Shown here in pieces: positions 1-12,283 of a stretch of DNA of 64,000 nt. Origin of the DNA: Bryobacterales bacterium (GTDB lineage: Bacteria > Acidobacteriota > Terriglobia > Bryobacterales > UBA6623). The translations under genes were made by a program, and so were the position numbers. The first letter of the stretch is position 1, and each line of letters opens with the position of its first letter. The stretch covers positions 33,301-97,300 of the forward strand of contig JAPPMB010000002.1 in assembly GCA_028819255.1 (NCBI GenBank), given 5' to 3'. A model generated the notes under the pieces. That model ran no database searches. It was given only the letters and a program-made list of their open reading frames with translations, and was not told the DNA's origin.

Positions 1-426
1 GCGACCAGGAGCCTCCATGTTGGACCGCTCCAGTTCGCCGTCCGCAAACCGCAGGGACTCGTGAACCCGCTTTGCGCCGTGGCGGACATGCTTCTCGAAG
101 GCCCGCGAGCACATGCCGGCGTCGGTCCATGACACGAAGGCGTCGTCAATCTCGATCTGCGGCAGGCTCGCCCTAAGGGTCATTTCGAGGCGCCAGCCGG
201 GGTCGAGATCCCTGGCCCGGAACTCGGCCTTCCCCACGGGCAGGCCGCTTGGCCAGGTGATTGTGTATTCGAGGTGCTCGAACTGCGCGATTGCGGAGTC
301 CCGTTCCTGCGCGGATACGCTCCCGGACGCAAAGGCTATCAGGGTGAGGGCAAGCACGGCGCCGATCGGCAGTCGTCCCCGCTTGGAGGGCGCGGAAGGC
401 CTTGTCGCGGTAGTCTGGCCTGCCAA
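1..426 (-). CDS. DUF3108-like secreted protein (partial, 3' end outside window)
   Basis: Start read as TTG at 426, with AAGGA six bases upstream and no in-frame ATG. The first ~37 residues look like a signal peptide: a basic stretch (KRGR), then a hydrophobic core ending near SVSAQE. The rest of the visible 142 codons matches the start of the DUF3108 family: a Y-x-I-x-W-x-x-G-x-P-V-G-x-A motif, then alternating beta strands and a conserved FEK. DUF3108 proteins are envelope or periplasmic beta proteins without a firm function. It lies 26 bp after the aldehyde dehydrogenase and is probably cotranscribed with it, but an exported protein is unlikely to be a microcompartment cargo. The C-terminus is missing. 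Confidence 0.6.
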   Translation of the reverse strand, partial: MAGQTTATRPSAPSKRGRLPIGAVLALTLIAFASGSVSAQERDSAIAQFEHLEYTITWPSGLPVGKAEFRARDLDPGWRLEMTLRASLPQIEIDDAFVSWTDAGMCSRAFEKHVRHGAKRVHESLRFADGELERSNMEAPGR

Positions 427-452
427 GGAGAATCCTTCAGATGGCCGGACCG

Positions 453-2276
453 TCAGGCTTCGGTCTGGACCAGGATGTCCCCTCTGGTGTCGAGGTCCCT
501 CGCCGCCGGCGTGACGATCGTGTGCTTGGCGATGTATATCTTCGCGCCCGAATGGATCGCCTTTCGCACGTCGCCCTCGCAGACGAAGCCGACGGGGCGG
601 ATTACGGGCGCCGGCGGAGCCGGTTCCTCGGCCGGTGTCGGCGAAGGGGGCGTCGGCGGGGAGGAGGCCTGCCCGGACTGCCATCTTTGCGCCAGCCAGC
701 GGTCGACAACCGCCGCCACGGACCTGGGATTCGCGGCGGGCCCGGTGGTCGGGGCGGGTTGTCCCGTGACTCCTCGCTGCGCAAGGTAGCGGTCGACCCG
801 TTCGGCCACGCTGGGCGGCTGGCTCTCGTGGGACGCGGAGGCCGCTGCCGGGGAACTAAAGTCGGACCCGCTCGCGACAGCCTGAAGGTACCGCTTGCCC
901 TCGTCGCTGACGAAGGCCTCGTCCGCCGACCGGACATGCCTTGCAATGCGCTTCACGTGCAGCAGGTGCATCGGGCCGATGTTGTCGCCGGTCGAGTTCC
1001 CGGCAACCGCGCCGCAACCGAGCGTCATCGACGGGAAGATTCCGGTGGTCATCCCGGTCGAGCCCTGCGGAGCGGGGGTGTTGACCAGCACGCGGAAGGC
1101 CGGCGCGCGACGGCCGTATTCCATGACGTGGCCCTCGTCCTGGCTGTAGATCACGCAGGTGTGTCCCCTGCCGCCGAAGTTCAGCACCCCGACACAGGCC
1201 TCGACTGCTTCGTCGAAGCCGTCGACGAAGTACACCGACAGCACGGGTGACAGCTTCTCCGCCGACAGAAGATGGTCCCGTCCGACGCCCTGGATCTCAA
1301 CGGCGAGTATCCGGACATCGGCCGGCACCTCGAAGCCTGCCATCGACGCGATTCTCTGCGGGGCCTGTCCCACGCAGTCCGGACGGATCCGGAGATTGTC
1401 GGTGAACAGCCGGGCCAGCAGCATCCGGCCCTGCTCTTCGCTGCAGTTGTGGGCGCCGTTTTCCTTGAGGAGCGACCACACTCTCTCGCTGTGCCTGCGG
1501 TTGACCACGATGGTCTGCTCGCTCGAGCAAACCGTGCCGAAGTCGAAGGACTTTCCTTCCACGACAGAGGCGATCGCCGCTTCCAGGTCAGCGGAGTCGT
1601 CAATCAGGACCGGCACGTTGCCCGCGCCCACACCAAGGGCGGGCTTGCCGCTGGAGTAGGCAGCCCTGACGATACCCGCGCCACCCGTCGAAAGCACGAT
1701 CCCTGTCCGCCGGTGCTTCATCAGCTCGCTGGTCCCGGCTATGGTCGCCTCGTTCACGCACTGGATCAGGCCCTTGGGTGCTCCAGCCGCCTCGGCGGCC
1801 TCGGTTACGACCCGCACTGCTTCGCACGTGCACCGGACCGCGCGCGGATGCGGGCTGTGCACGACGGCGTTTCCCGCCTTGACGGAAATGAGGGACTTGA
1901 AGAATGCAGTCGACGTCGGGTTGGTCGTTGGCAGCACCGCCGCCACGACGCCCACGGGCACTGCGATCTCGGTCACGCCAAGATCGGCGTCCTCGCTCAG
2001 GACCCCGATTGTCTTCAGCGGCGCGATCTTCTGATAGAGGAGATCAGCATTGAGCAGGTTCTTGGCAATCTTGTCCTTGACGTTGCCGTAGCCCGTTTCC
2101 TCGACCGCCATCCTGGCGAGGGATTCGGAGTGGGCGCGGGCTGCCGCCGCCATGTTGGCGACGATGTGGTCCACCTGCTCCTGGGAGAAGCCCTGGAAGC
2201 TCTGAAAGGCCTCATGCGCCGATTGGACCTTGGAGCGAACCTCCTGGATGGATCGCAGATCCTTGTCTTCCAGCAT
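453..2276 (-). CDS. CoA-acylating aldehyde dehydrogenase of a bacterial microcompartment, with double targeting tail
   Basis: Residues 1 to ~460 are an acylating aldehyde dehydrogenase of the EutE/PduP family, which converts an aldehyde, CoA and NAD+ to acyl-CoA and NADH. The nucleophile is Cys250 in FGTVCSSEQ; GVGAGNVPV and LPTTNPTS are typical. The 607-aa length exceeds the usual ~465 because of a C-terminal extension. After a Ser/Ala linker come two short similar helices (VAERVDRYLAQRG near 490 and VAAVVDRWLAQRW near 520), which resemble the amphipathic encapsulation peptides that target cargo into shells. A Pro-rich linker follows, then a ~44-residue tail with FVCEGDVRKAI and TIVTPAARDL, a motif seen near the N-terminus of EutQ-like proteins. 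The gene starts 6 bp after the shell gene, so the two are almost certainly cotranscribed. The aldehyde's source is not encoded here. Confidence 0.9.
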   Translation of the reverse strand: MLEDKDLRSIQEVRSKVQSAHEAFQSFQGFSQEQVDHIVANMAAAARAHSESLARMAVEETGYGNVKDKIAKNLLNADLLYQKIAPLKTIGVLSEDADLGVTEIAVPVGVVAAVLPTTNPTSTAFFKSLISVKAGNAVVHSPHPRAVRCTCEAVRVVTEAAEAAGAPKGLIQCVNEATIAGTSELMKHRRTGIVLSTGGAGIVRAAYSSGKPALGVGAGNVPVLIDDSADLEAAIASVVEGKSFDFGTVCSSEQTIVVNRRHSERVWSLLKENGAHNCSEEQGRMLLARLFTDNLRIRPDCVGQAPQRIASMAGFEVPADVRILAVEIQGVGRDHLLSAEKLSPVLSVYFVDGFDEAVEACVGVLNFGGRGHTCVIYSQDEGHVMEYGRRAPAFRVLVNTPAPQGSTGMTTGIFPSMTLGCGAVAGNSTGDNIGPMHLLHVKRIARHVRSADEAFVSDEGKRYLQAVASGSDFSSPAAASASHESQPPSVAERVDRYLAQRGVTGQPAPTTGPAANPRSVAAVVDRWLAQRWQSGQASSPPTPPSPTPAEEPAPPAPVIRPVGFVCEGDVRKAIHSGAKIYIAKHTIVTPAARDLDTRGDILVQTEA

Positions 2277-2282
2277 TGCTGG

Positions 2283-2561
2283 CTAGTCGTCCGCTCCGTC
2301 GGGAAGGATTGGCTCCACGTCCGAGTACGGGGCTGGAATCACATGCACGCTGATCAGCTCGCCCAAGCGACGAGCGGCCGCTGCGCCGGCATCCGTGGCG
2401 GCCTTGACCGCTCCAATATCGCCCCGGCAGGTGACGGTCACGTGCCCGGCTCCGATCTGCTGTCTGCCCTCCAGCGTGACGGTCGCAGCCTTGACCATGG
2501 CGTCGGAGGCCTCGACGGACGCAACGAGGCCCATGGTTTCGATCATTCCGAGTGCCTGCAT
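2283..2561 (-). CDS. BMC-H microcompartment shell protein
   Basis: A 92-residue single BMC domain of the EutM/PduA/CcmK type: [20 protein letters not shown] at the N-terminus, then [20 protein letters not shown] around the pore-loop/helix region. Such proteins form hexamers that tile a protein organelle and pass small metabolites through the central pore. The length is that of a plain hexameric shell protein, with no permuted or tandem domain. It is the first gene of the run shell, aldehyde dehydrogenase, DUF3108 protein. No pentamer (BMC-P) or trimer gene is visible here, so either the locus continues outside the window or it is a satellite locus. Confidence 0.92.
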   Translation of the reverse strand: MQALGMIETMGLVASVEASDAMVKAATVTLEGRQQIGAGHVTVTCRGDIGAVKAATDAGAAAARRLGELISVHVIPAPYSDVEPILPDGADD

Positions 2562-2660
2562 CGCAAAAGCCGGGAAAGCCCCGGAGAATTCAAAGTATCA
2601 CAGCCGCCGTGAGCGCTTCAAACCGCAGCCCCTGCCCAAACGGCTCATCGGCCACGCCGC

Positions 2661-3830
2661 TCAGCCTGGTCCGCCGGCGAAGAGCAGGCAGACCGGGGCG
2701 TCGATCGTCAGGTCTGTCCCTGTCGGGAGCAGGGCGCCTGAGGTGTCGTCGATGCGGAACACGGAGATGCCGTCCGATCTCTGGTTGGCCGCGAGGAGGT
2801 AGCGAGCGGTCGGGTCCAAGGCAAAGTGCCGTGGCGATTCCCCTCTTGTGGAGAACTGCCCTGCGGGTTCGATCCGGCCGGTCTCGGCGTCGATCCCAAA
2901 CACGGCGATGGAGTCGTGGCCCCTGTTGGATGCGTAGACGAACTTCCCGGCCGGATCGACGGAGATCTCTGCGGTGGAATTCTCCCCCTCGAATCCCTCC
3001 GGTAGCGTGGAGGCAGTCTGCTTCGCATCCAGCGTGCCTGCGGCAGCGTCAAAGTCGAATGCGGTCACTGTTGAGGCGAGTTCGTTGATTCCATAGGCGA
3101 ACCGCCCCGAGGGATGGAGCGCAAAGTGGCGCGGGCCCGAGCCCGCATCGACTTCCACCTGTGCGGGGTCATGCGGCGCAATCGTCGCGCCTGCAGGATT
3201 GGCGCGATAGACCTTGATCTGGTCCAGGCCCAGGTCGGAGAAGAACGCGAATCGGCCATCGGCCGAGAAGTCGGCGGAGTGCGCATGAGGCCGGTCCTGT
3301 CTGCGGTGGATGCTGCTGCCTTCGTGCTGGAAGAACGAGGCCGCTTCGCCCAGCGTGCCGTCGTCGTTCACGGGGAACGAGGCTACGTTCCCGCCCCTGT
3401 AGTTTGCGACTATCAGCATGCTGCCCGTGCTGTCGACGCTCAGGTGGCAGGGCCACCCCCCTCTGGACGAGACTTCGTTCAGCTTGCGGAGTTGGCCCGA
3501 GGAAGGGTCGAGGGCGAACGAGACGACCGAGCCACTCCCGTCGCCATCGTAGTCGTCGGTTTCCGAGACCGCGTACAGAAAACGGCCATTGGGATGCAAC
3601 GCCAGGAACGACGGATCCCGCATTTCGGCAGCCAGCCCGACTTCGTGGATCTCTCCCGTAGAGGGATCGAACCTGTACAGGTAGATCCCGGCGCTCGTTT
3701 CCTTGGTGTACGTGCCGACATACATCAGGAAGCTGGCATCGGGCGGTTCGCTCTGCATCGGTTCCTCGGAAAGACAGCCTGCCGACACGGCCATGGCGGC
3801 CATGACGCCGACAACTGAACAGACTCGCAT
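2661..3830 (-). CDS. lactonase-family seven-bladed propeller lipoprotein (6-phosphogluconolactonase-like)
   Basis: About 390 residues. The ATG at 3830 is chosen because it opens a clean lipoprotein signal peptide, MRVCSVVGVMAAMAVSAGC, with the Cys of the SAGC lipobox at residue 19; the reading frame runs further upstream without a plausible start. The mature part begins with MYVGTYTKETSAGIYLY and repeats blades of the form DPSFLALHPNGRFLYAVSE, GPRHFALHPSGRFAYGINE and ESPRHFALDPTARYLLAANQ. This is the Pgl/YbhE lactonase propeller family. Known relatives hydrolyse 6-phosphogluconolactone in the cytoplasm; this copy is exported and lipid-anchored, so its substrate is unknown. It lies 99 bp upstream of the shell gene in the same orientation and might share its transcript. 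Confidence 0.85.
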   Translation of the reverse strand: MRVCSVVGVMAAMAVSAGCLSEEPMQSEPPDASFLMYVGTYTKETSAGIYLYRFDPSTGEIHEVGLAAEMRDPSFLALHPNGRFLYAVSETDDYDGDGSGSVVSFALDPSSGQLRKLNEVSSRGGWPCHLSVDSTGSMLIVANYRGGNVASFPVNDDGTLGEAASFFQHEGSSIHRRQDRPHAHSADFSADGRFAFFSDLGLDQIKVYRANPAGATIAPHDPAQVEVDAGSGPRHFALHPSGRFAYGINELASTVTAFDFDAAAGTLDAKQTASTLPEGFEGENSTAEISVDPAGKFVYASNRGHDSIAVFGIDAETGRIEPAGQFSTRGESPRHFALDPTARYLLAANQRSDGISVFRIDDTSGALLPTGTDLTIDAPVCLLFAGGPG

Positions 3831-4145
3831 TCCCCTATCAGAACCCAACAGCGTGCCTGAGGGCAACGGCCCGGGATCAGGATCACGATGGTCGCCACTT
3901 CACGAAGTGCTTCGGGGAATCGCACCCGGACGGGCTGTGTCGCCCCGATCCAATGCGGGTCGCAGTCGATACCGACGACTCTGGAGGTCGGAATCAGCGA
4001 TTATTTCTAATTGGAACACTCTGTTGACCTGTTCCTGGTACGCCTGCTTCGGCGAACAACGCCCAAGGATGTATGATCGGCGTGCACTCGTGGGCGTCCA
4101 CCAGTTGCGTGGTCGAATTCGCAGCGACAATCCGGAGAAGACGAA

Positions 4146-4847
4146 ATGACGGATCGCAGAAAACCTCGAAGGAGAGCCATTCTCGGAGCATGTTCGTGGG
4201 CTTTCGCGGTCATTGTCGGTGCCGACGCCGTGCCAACAGGTGCTCAGGTGCTTGACGGCACTCCTGCTGGAGTGCATGTCGCCACCGAGGCGCTAGGCGG
4301 ACTAAGGGCCCGGTCTCTGCAGTTCGAGGCGATGGCCCAAGGTCAGGCGCCTGATCGCCTGTTCATCACCTGCTCGGACTCGCGGCTGATTCCGTCCCAA
4401 ATCACGCAGACCGGAGTTGGCGAGCTGTTCGTCATTCGCAACGCGGGAAATATCGTGCCTCCGTATGACGCCAGTCTCGAGGGAGTGACCGCCACCATTG
4501 AGTACGCCGTGGCAGTGCTCGAGGTGCCGACCATCGTCGTCTGCGGCCATACGCGTTGCGGGGCGATGAAGGCTGCATTGGACCCAACCGGCCTCGACAG
4601 CGTTCCGAACGTCAGGAACTGGATCAAGTTTGCCGAGCCTGCGAAATTGGCGGTCGACGAGTTGTACCCCCATGTCGGACCCGTTACCCGCTGGATCGAA
4701 CTCGTCAAGCAGAACGTCCTGCAGCAAATCGCGAACCTGAAGACGCATCCCTGGGTCGCGGCCCGCACAGCCACTGGGCGCCTGCGACTGGAAGGGTGGA
4801 TCTACGAGCTCGAAAGCAGCGAGGTGCGCCACCTGTCTCCGCCATAA
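4146..4847 (+). CDS. beta-class carbonic anhydrase with Tat-like N-terminus
   Basis: A 233-residue protein. The zinc site of beta carbonic anhydrases is clear: CSDSR (Cys with the Asp-Arg dyad), then GHTRCGAM (His and Cys ligands), with FVIRNAGNIVPP between them. It hydrates CO2 to bicarbonate. The N-terminus (RRKPRRRAILGACSWAFAVIV) has consecutive arginines followed by a hydrophobic stretch, which suggests Tat export, although no cleavage site is certain. The domain is close to full length. The frame stays open for over 100 codons after the TAA, so the annotated end may be a recent truncation (see findings). Sole gene on its transcript as far as can be seen. Confidence 0.88.
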   Translation: MTDRRKPRRRAILGACSWAFAVIVGADAVPTGAQVLDGTPAGVHVATEALGGLRARSLQFEAMAQGQAPDRLFITCSDSRLIPSQITQTGVGELFVIRNAGNIVPPYDASLEGVTATIEYAVAVLEVPTIVVCGHTRCGAMKAALDPTGLDSVPNVRNWIKFAEPAKLAVDELYPHVGPVTRWIELVKQNVLQQIANLKTHPWVAARTATGRLRLEGWIYELESSEVRHLSPP

Positions 4848-5546
4848 GGTGATGGCGTCCTCCGACAGGTGGAGCAGGCCGGACGGGAGTTCTTTCAATC
4901 GGCCATTGCCGTCGATCCGGAAATCGCCGCCCAAGCGTGGGGCGGGCACTTACAAGGAGACCCGGCGACTGCCGATGTCTTCGACTGGCTCCGGAGCACG
5001 GAGGAATCGAGAGGACGGTCTTGCTCGGATCGTGCCTTAGCGTTCAGGACTGTCGGGCTCCCGTCCGCGGAATCGCAGGGATTCCGCGATCTCCCGAGAC
5101 GTTCCATTCCAGTCACTGCTCGATGGACCGCCTGTCGTCGACAACGTCTCGGGCCTCGACACCCAAATGGCATCGCGGCCGCCCATGTGGCCCGGAGGAG
5201 TCCGTGGCGCCCCTTGGCAACGGTCATCCCGAGCCGGACGCCCGAATCGGAGGGGCGGTGCGTCGGCACGGGGCGGCGAACGAATGGGCCGCGCACCGCG
5301 TTTACTGGTCCAACGGGATCGAAGGAACCTGATCCGGGCTCTCATCGCGGTGCTCTTCACGCTGCTCGATGAGGAGGACCGGCTCTTCGATGCGCTCCAA
5401 TGTCGTGCCGGAACAACGATCCCACGCGACTGGAAGACATGGAACGAGTGGGAGGAAGAGGATGTCGGGATCCTTTCCTATCGAGGGTGGTCCTCTCCCA
5501 AGGCGGATGTCTTCAACGAATGTAGCGAACGAATCACCGCAGCTCA
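4848..5546. other. intergenic stretch with no convincing gene
   Basis: About 700 bases. Several overlapping frames are open on both strands, as expected at this G+C, but none gives a recognisable protein or has a good ribosome site. The first part (4848 to about 5040) continues the carbonic anhydrase frame after its stop with protein-like composition. The rest looks like decayed or non-coding DNA. Confidence 0.4.
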
Positions 5547-5576
5547 TTGACCCGTCGATCGTTCGAACGGTAAACT
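5547..5576 (+). promoter_or_regulatory. candidate sigma-70 promoter of the cyanophycinase-like gene
   Basis: TTGACC (5547-5552) and TAAACT (5571-5576) are separated by 18 bases. The expected transcription start is about 5583, right at the TTG start codon, which suggests a leaderless message. Confidence 0.45.
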
Positions 5577-5583
5577 CGGCGAC

Positions 5584-6495
5584 TTGCCAAGAGGAGAGCA
5601 GCCCATCAGGCCCACGGTAATCCTGATGACAGCGGCAATGTTGCTCGTCGTCGCACCAGCTGCTGCGCAACGCTCGGCTCCGTCTGACGACCCACGGGTC
5701 GGGCCAGCACGGGGATCGCTCGTCCTCGTCGGCGGCGGGCTGGGTGACGAGAGAATCGTCGAACGAATCATCGCGCTTGCCGGCGGTCGAGACGCTCCGC
5801 TGGTGGTCATCCCAACAGCAGGCGGAGCGCCTCATTACGATCAGCACTGGAAAGGCCAGCTCCAGTTCAGGAATGCCGGCGCAACCGACATCACCGTTTT
5901 GCACACGTATGATCCCAAGGTGGCCGACACCGACGAATTCGTCGCTCCACTGAGACGGGCGCGCGGAGTGTTCTTCGGCGGGGGCCGGCAGTGGCGCTTG
6001 GCTGACGCGTATCTGAACACCCAGACACACAGGGAGATCTTCGCGTTGCTGGAGCGGGGCGGTGTCGTCAGCGGGTCTTCCGCCGGAGCTTCGATCATGG
6101 GCTCGTTCCTGGTCCGGGGCGACACCGAGACCAATACTCTGATGATCGGAGATCACATCGAAGGGTTCGGGCTGTTGAAGAATGTCGGGATCGACCAGCA
6201 TCTGCTCCGGCGCAATCGCCACTTCGACCTGATCGAAGTGATCCAGGCCCACCCGGAGTTGCTCGGCATCGGACTCGATGAAGACACGGCGATTGTCGTC
6301 GAGGGAGACCGGTTTGAGGTCATTGGCCAGAGCTACGTCGCCATCTACGACAATCAGCGACAGATTCCTCCGGGCGGAAGGTTTTTCTTCCTCGCGCCCG
6401 GAGACGGATATGACATGGGGTCGCGTGAAGCTTGGCGACCCGTCCAGACGGAACGCCCGCTGGAGCGGGTCGAGAAGCTCCCGTGGGGGCGATGA
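5584..6495 (+). CDS. secreted cyanophycinase-like peptidase (family S51)
   Basis: About 303 residues. The catalytic domain is of the cyanophycinase/peptidase E type: GSLVLVGGG at the start, FFGGGRQWRLADAY, then the serine nucleophile motif VSGSSAGASIMG. Family members cleave beta-aspartyl-arginine dipeptides from cyanophycin or act on other Asp peptides. The N-terminus holds a hydrophobic stretch ending in VAPAAAQ, so the enzyme is probably exported, unlike classic cyanophycinase. The start is uncertain. TTG at 5584 fits the promoter spacing (leaderless); the ATG at 5626 would leave a very short signal peptide. No cyanophycin synthetase is in the window, so its role may be peptide scavenging. 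Confidence 0.82.
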   Translation: MPRGEQPIRPTVILMTAAMLLVVAPAAAQRSAPSDDPRVGPARGSLVLVGGGLGDERIVERIIALAGGRDAPLVVIPTAGGAPHYDQHWKGQLQFRNAGATDITVLHTYDPKVADTDEFVAPLRRARGVFFGGGRQWRLADAYLNTQTHREIFALLERGGVVSGSSAGASIMGSFLVRGDTETNTLMIGDHIEGFGLLKNVGIDQHLLRRNRHFDLIEVIQAHPELLGIGLDEDTAIVVEGDRFEVIGQSYVAIYDNQRQIPPGGRFFFLAPGDGYDMGSREAWRPVQTERPLERVEKLPWGR

Positions 6496-6559
6496 GACGC
6501 GGCATTCCGGCAGCCGACGAGCCTTCATCGTGCCCCACGCAAGAGGAGCCAGTCCTCCC

Positions 6560-6790
6560 GCCGGTTCTTTCAGTAGCTCCACGGCCGAGCATGTAGGACC
6601 TTACGTGTCGGCACTGATCGAAGTCATAGCCGAGGCAGGCTGGGTTCTCGATCGTCGCGGAGTGGCATTCCTGAACCTTGGCGACAGGTACCATTCCCGT
6701 AAGGGCGAAATCGCACGCACGTACGGCCTGCGAGAGTTCGTCCGCGATCAGCCGTGCCACACCGACGATTGCTTGTTCATGCACTATCGG
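6560..6790 (+). pseudogene. DNA modification methyltransferase fragment
   Basis: The frame reads AEHVGPYVSALIEVIAEAGW, then VLDRRGVAFLNLGDRYH. This matches the stretch of N4/N6 (DNA beta-class) methyltransferases in which Y-V-x-x-L-x-x-V-x-x-E-x-x-R-V-L is followed by a G-x-x-x-L-N-L-G-D-x-Y motif. Neither the SAM-binding FxGxG nor the DPPY motif is present, and similarity stops soon after. This is a relic of a restriction-modification or orphan methylase gene between the cyanophycinase gene and the Fic relic. The assignment rests on the motif only. Confidence 0.5.
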
Positions 6791-7133
6791 TGAGGTGGTC
6801 CCAGTGGTTTAGACGACTGGCCGACAGGATTCAAGCTACTGGTTGGCCCCATCGTGAAGAGGGAGACGGTCGATTCCGGCCGAGCCATCCGAGCGGCGGG
6901 AGTGGAGCAGATCGAGCCAGCGGTAACAGACGGGTGGCTGTGCATCGAGGACTTGACCTCTGAGCAAGAGGTCCTGACCTGGCACCGGCGAAGAACGGCT
7001 CCAGGACATGGTTGCTGCGGTCCTCGACAGCCAACCCAGGCGGTTGAGAGGTCCGGTCAGATGCGGAAAGAAAAAGGCGGAACCTTGACATGTCGCCCGG
7101 CGCATGGCAAGGAGCTTGACATGTCGGACAGGA

Positions 7134-7551
7134 CGTATCAAGAAATCGAAGGGCCAGTACTACCGGCAGTTGCAGGCGGTACGAGACGAAGGAGCATAGG
7201 AAGCTCGGGTGCTCTACATGCTGGATGCTGTAGCAACCACATTGCTCCATACGCTGCGATGTATCGAGAGCATTCGTGCCTTGATGGGGAAATGCAAATA
7301 CGCAATCAGGGGCAGGCTGCCCAAAAATCTATTCCCACGAACTGTTGAACAACCTCTTTCGACATCCCTACACGAGGGTCCATTCGGTGCGGCGCGACCT
7401 GCGGGTGAGCCGCCCCACAGCGGCCGGCTACCTGAATCTACTAGTGAACGAGGGATTAGTTGCAAAACGCCGGGCAGGCAGAGAAACCTACTACATCAAC
7501 AGACCGTTGGTCGAACTGTTCCGGGAATCGGACGACAACCTCATTGGCTGA
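7134..7551 (+). pseudogene. Fic-family protein, 3' relic (nonsense and frameshift)
   Basis: The C-terminal half of a Fic/DOC AMP-transferase. Frame one reads GQYYRQLQAVRDEGA, then TAG (7197-7199) where relatives have Trp, then EARVLYMLDAV and ESIRALMGKCKYAIRGRLPK. A run of five A at 7322-7326 then shifts the frame. The next frame continues perfectly as KIYSHELLNNLFRHPYT and the winged-helix tail LRVSRPTAAGYLNLLVNEGL with YYINRPLVELF, ending at 7551. The catalytic HPFxxGNGR motif is missing, so the gene is dead. Removing one A and reading TAG as TGG would restore the frame. It lies next to a methylase relic, consistent with an old defence or toxin island. Confidence 0.75.
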
Positions 7552-7761
7552 CCAATTCTCACGGCACCGCAATCGGCTGCTGCGCGACAGCACTTGACGC
7601 AAGTGGAGTTCAGCCACCGGACTGCCGACTCTCCAGAATGGACCGCGAGCGACGCTTATAGGGGCGGGCTTCGAGGCAGCGGTAGTTCGCACGCTCTGGG
7701 CCACACGCGGGCGCCTTCTCGGTTTCCCGGCGGCTTCGACTGACGCTGCGGCGGCCCACCG

Positions 7762-11540
<3,779 letters not shown>

Positions 11541-11617
11541 CGGCGGCATGGAAGCGAGCCCCGTGCAACCGGCTCCGCGAAGGTGTGGACCGCGAGGAAC
11601 TCTCCTGGCCCGATGGC

Positions 11618-12265
11618 TCAGCGGTACCGGCGGTGGACTGCCAGGAGACGGCCCTGAACCTCGACATCCCCCGCGGGGACGATGATGGGGTCCATTTCCA
11701 TGTTTGCCGGCTGAAGCCGCACCATCGTGCCCTCCTGGAAGAACCGCTTGAGGGTGGTCTCGGCGCCTTGGACGAGTGCCACCACGATCTCTCCGTTCCG
11801 GGCGCGCTTTGTCTTTTCGATCAGCACATAGTCCCCGTCCAGGATGTGGTCCTCGACCATGGACTGGCCGTGGACCTGCAGGGCGAACACGTTGTCGGTG
11901 CCGAGGAACTGGGCGAAGGAGAGGCTCTCGGTGTCCTCGTAGGTCTCGAGGGGCTGGCCTGCGGCGATCGCGCCGACGAGAGGCATTCTCAGTGTGTCCG
12001 TCTCCTGGCGAACGAAACTCAGCTTCCGGCGGTTGGCGCGAATCTCGTCGTAGTACTTCGGCGTCATTTCCAAAGCCCGGCTCCGGTTGAACCGGCGTTC
12101 GATGTATCCCTTCTCCTGGAGGACCTGCAGGTGCTTGTGCACCGTCGCGACGGAAGCGAGATCCATGTTCCGTGCGATCTCCTCAAAGCTCGGGCTGTAG
12201 TGGTTCTCCGCGATGAATTCCGCGAGAAAATCCAAGACTTGCTTCTGGCGTTTGGTTAGGGCCAT
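11618..12265 (-). CDS. lexA: LexA SOS repressor
   Basis: 215 residues. N-terminal winged helix (LTKRQKQVLDFLAEFIAEN, SPSFEEIARNM); self-cleavage site Ala102-Gly103 in GAIAAGQPLE; catalytic Ser135 in VHGQSMVEDHILDGDYVLIE and Lys173 in TTLKRFF. This is the SOS regulator, which cleaves itself when RecA filaments form and releases DNA repair genes. ATG 12265 is chosen because it matches the family N-terminus; the longer frame would add 30 residues across its own promoter. The gene is divergent from the M24 peptidase gene, and a palindromic operator overlaps its -10 box, which implies autoregulation. Confidence 0.96.
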   Translation of the reverse strand: MALTKRQKQVLDFLAEFIAENHYSPSFEEIARNMDLASVATVHKHLQVLQEKGYIERRFNRSRALEMTPKYYDEIRANRRKLSFVRQETDTLRMPLVGAIAAGQPLETYEDTESLSFAQFLGTDNVFALQVHGQSMVEDHILDGDYVLIEKTKRARNGEIVVALVQGAETTLKRFFQEGTMVRLQPANMEMDPIIVPAGDVEVQGRLLAVHRRYR

Positions 12266-12283
12266 CCGCGACACCTCCCTTTC

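Noticed and set aside
5302..6582. Long minus-strand open frame (426 codons) over the cyanophycinase gene
   Set aside because: It lies antisense to a protein with clear S51 motifs, and its own translation shows no family features; it is a high-G+C shadow.
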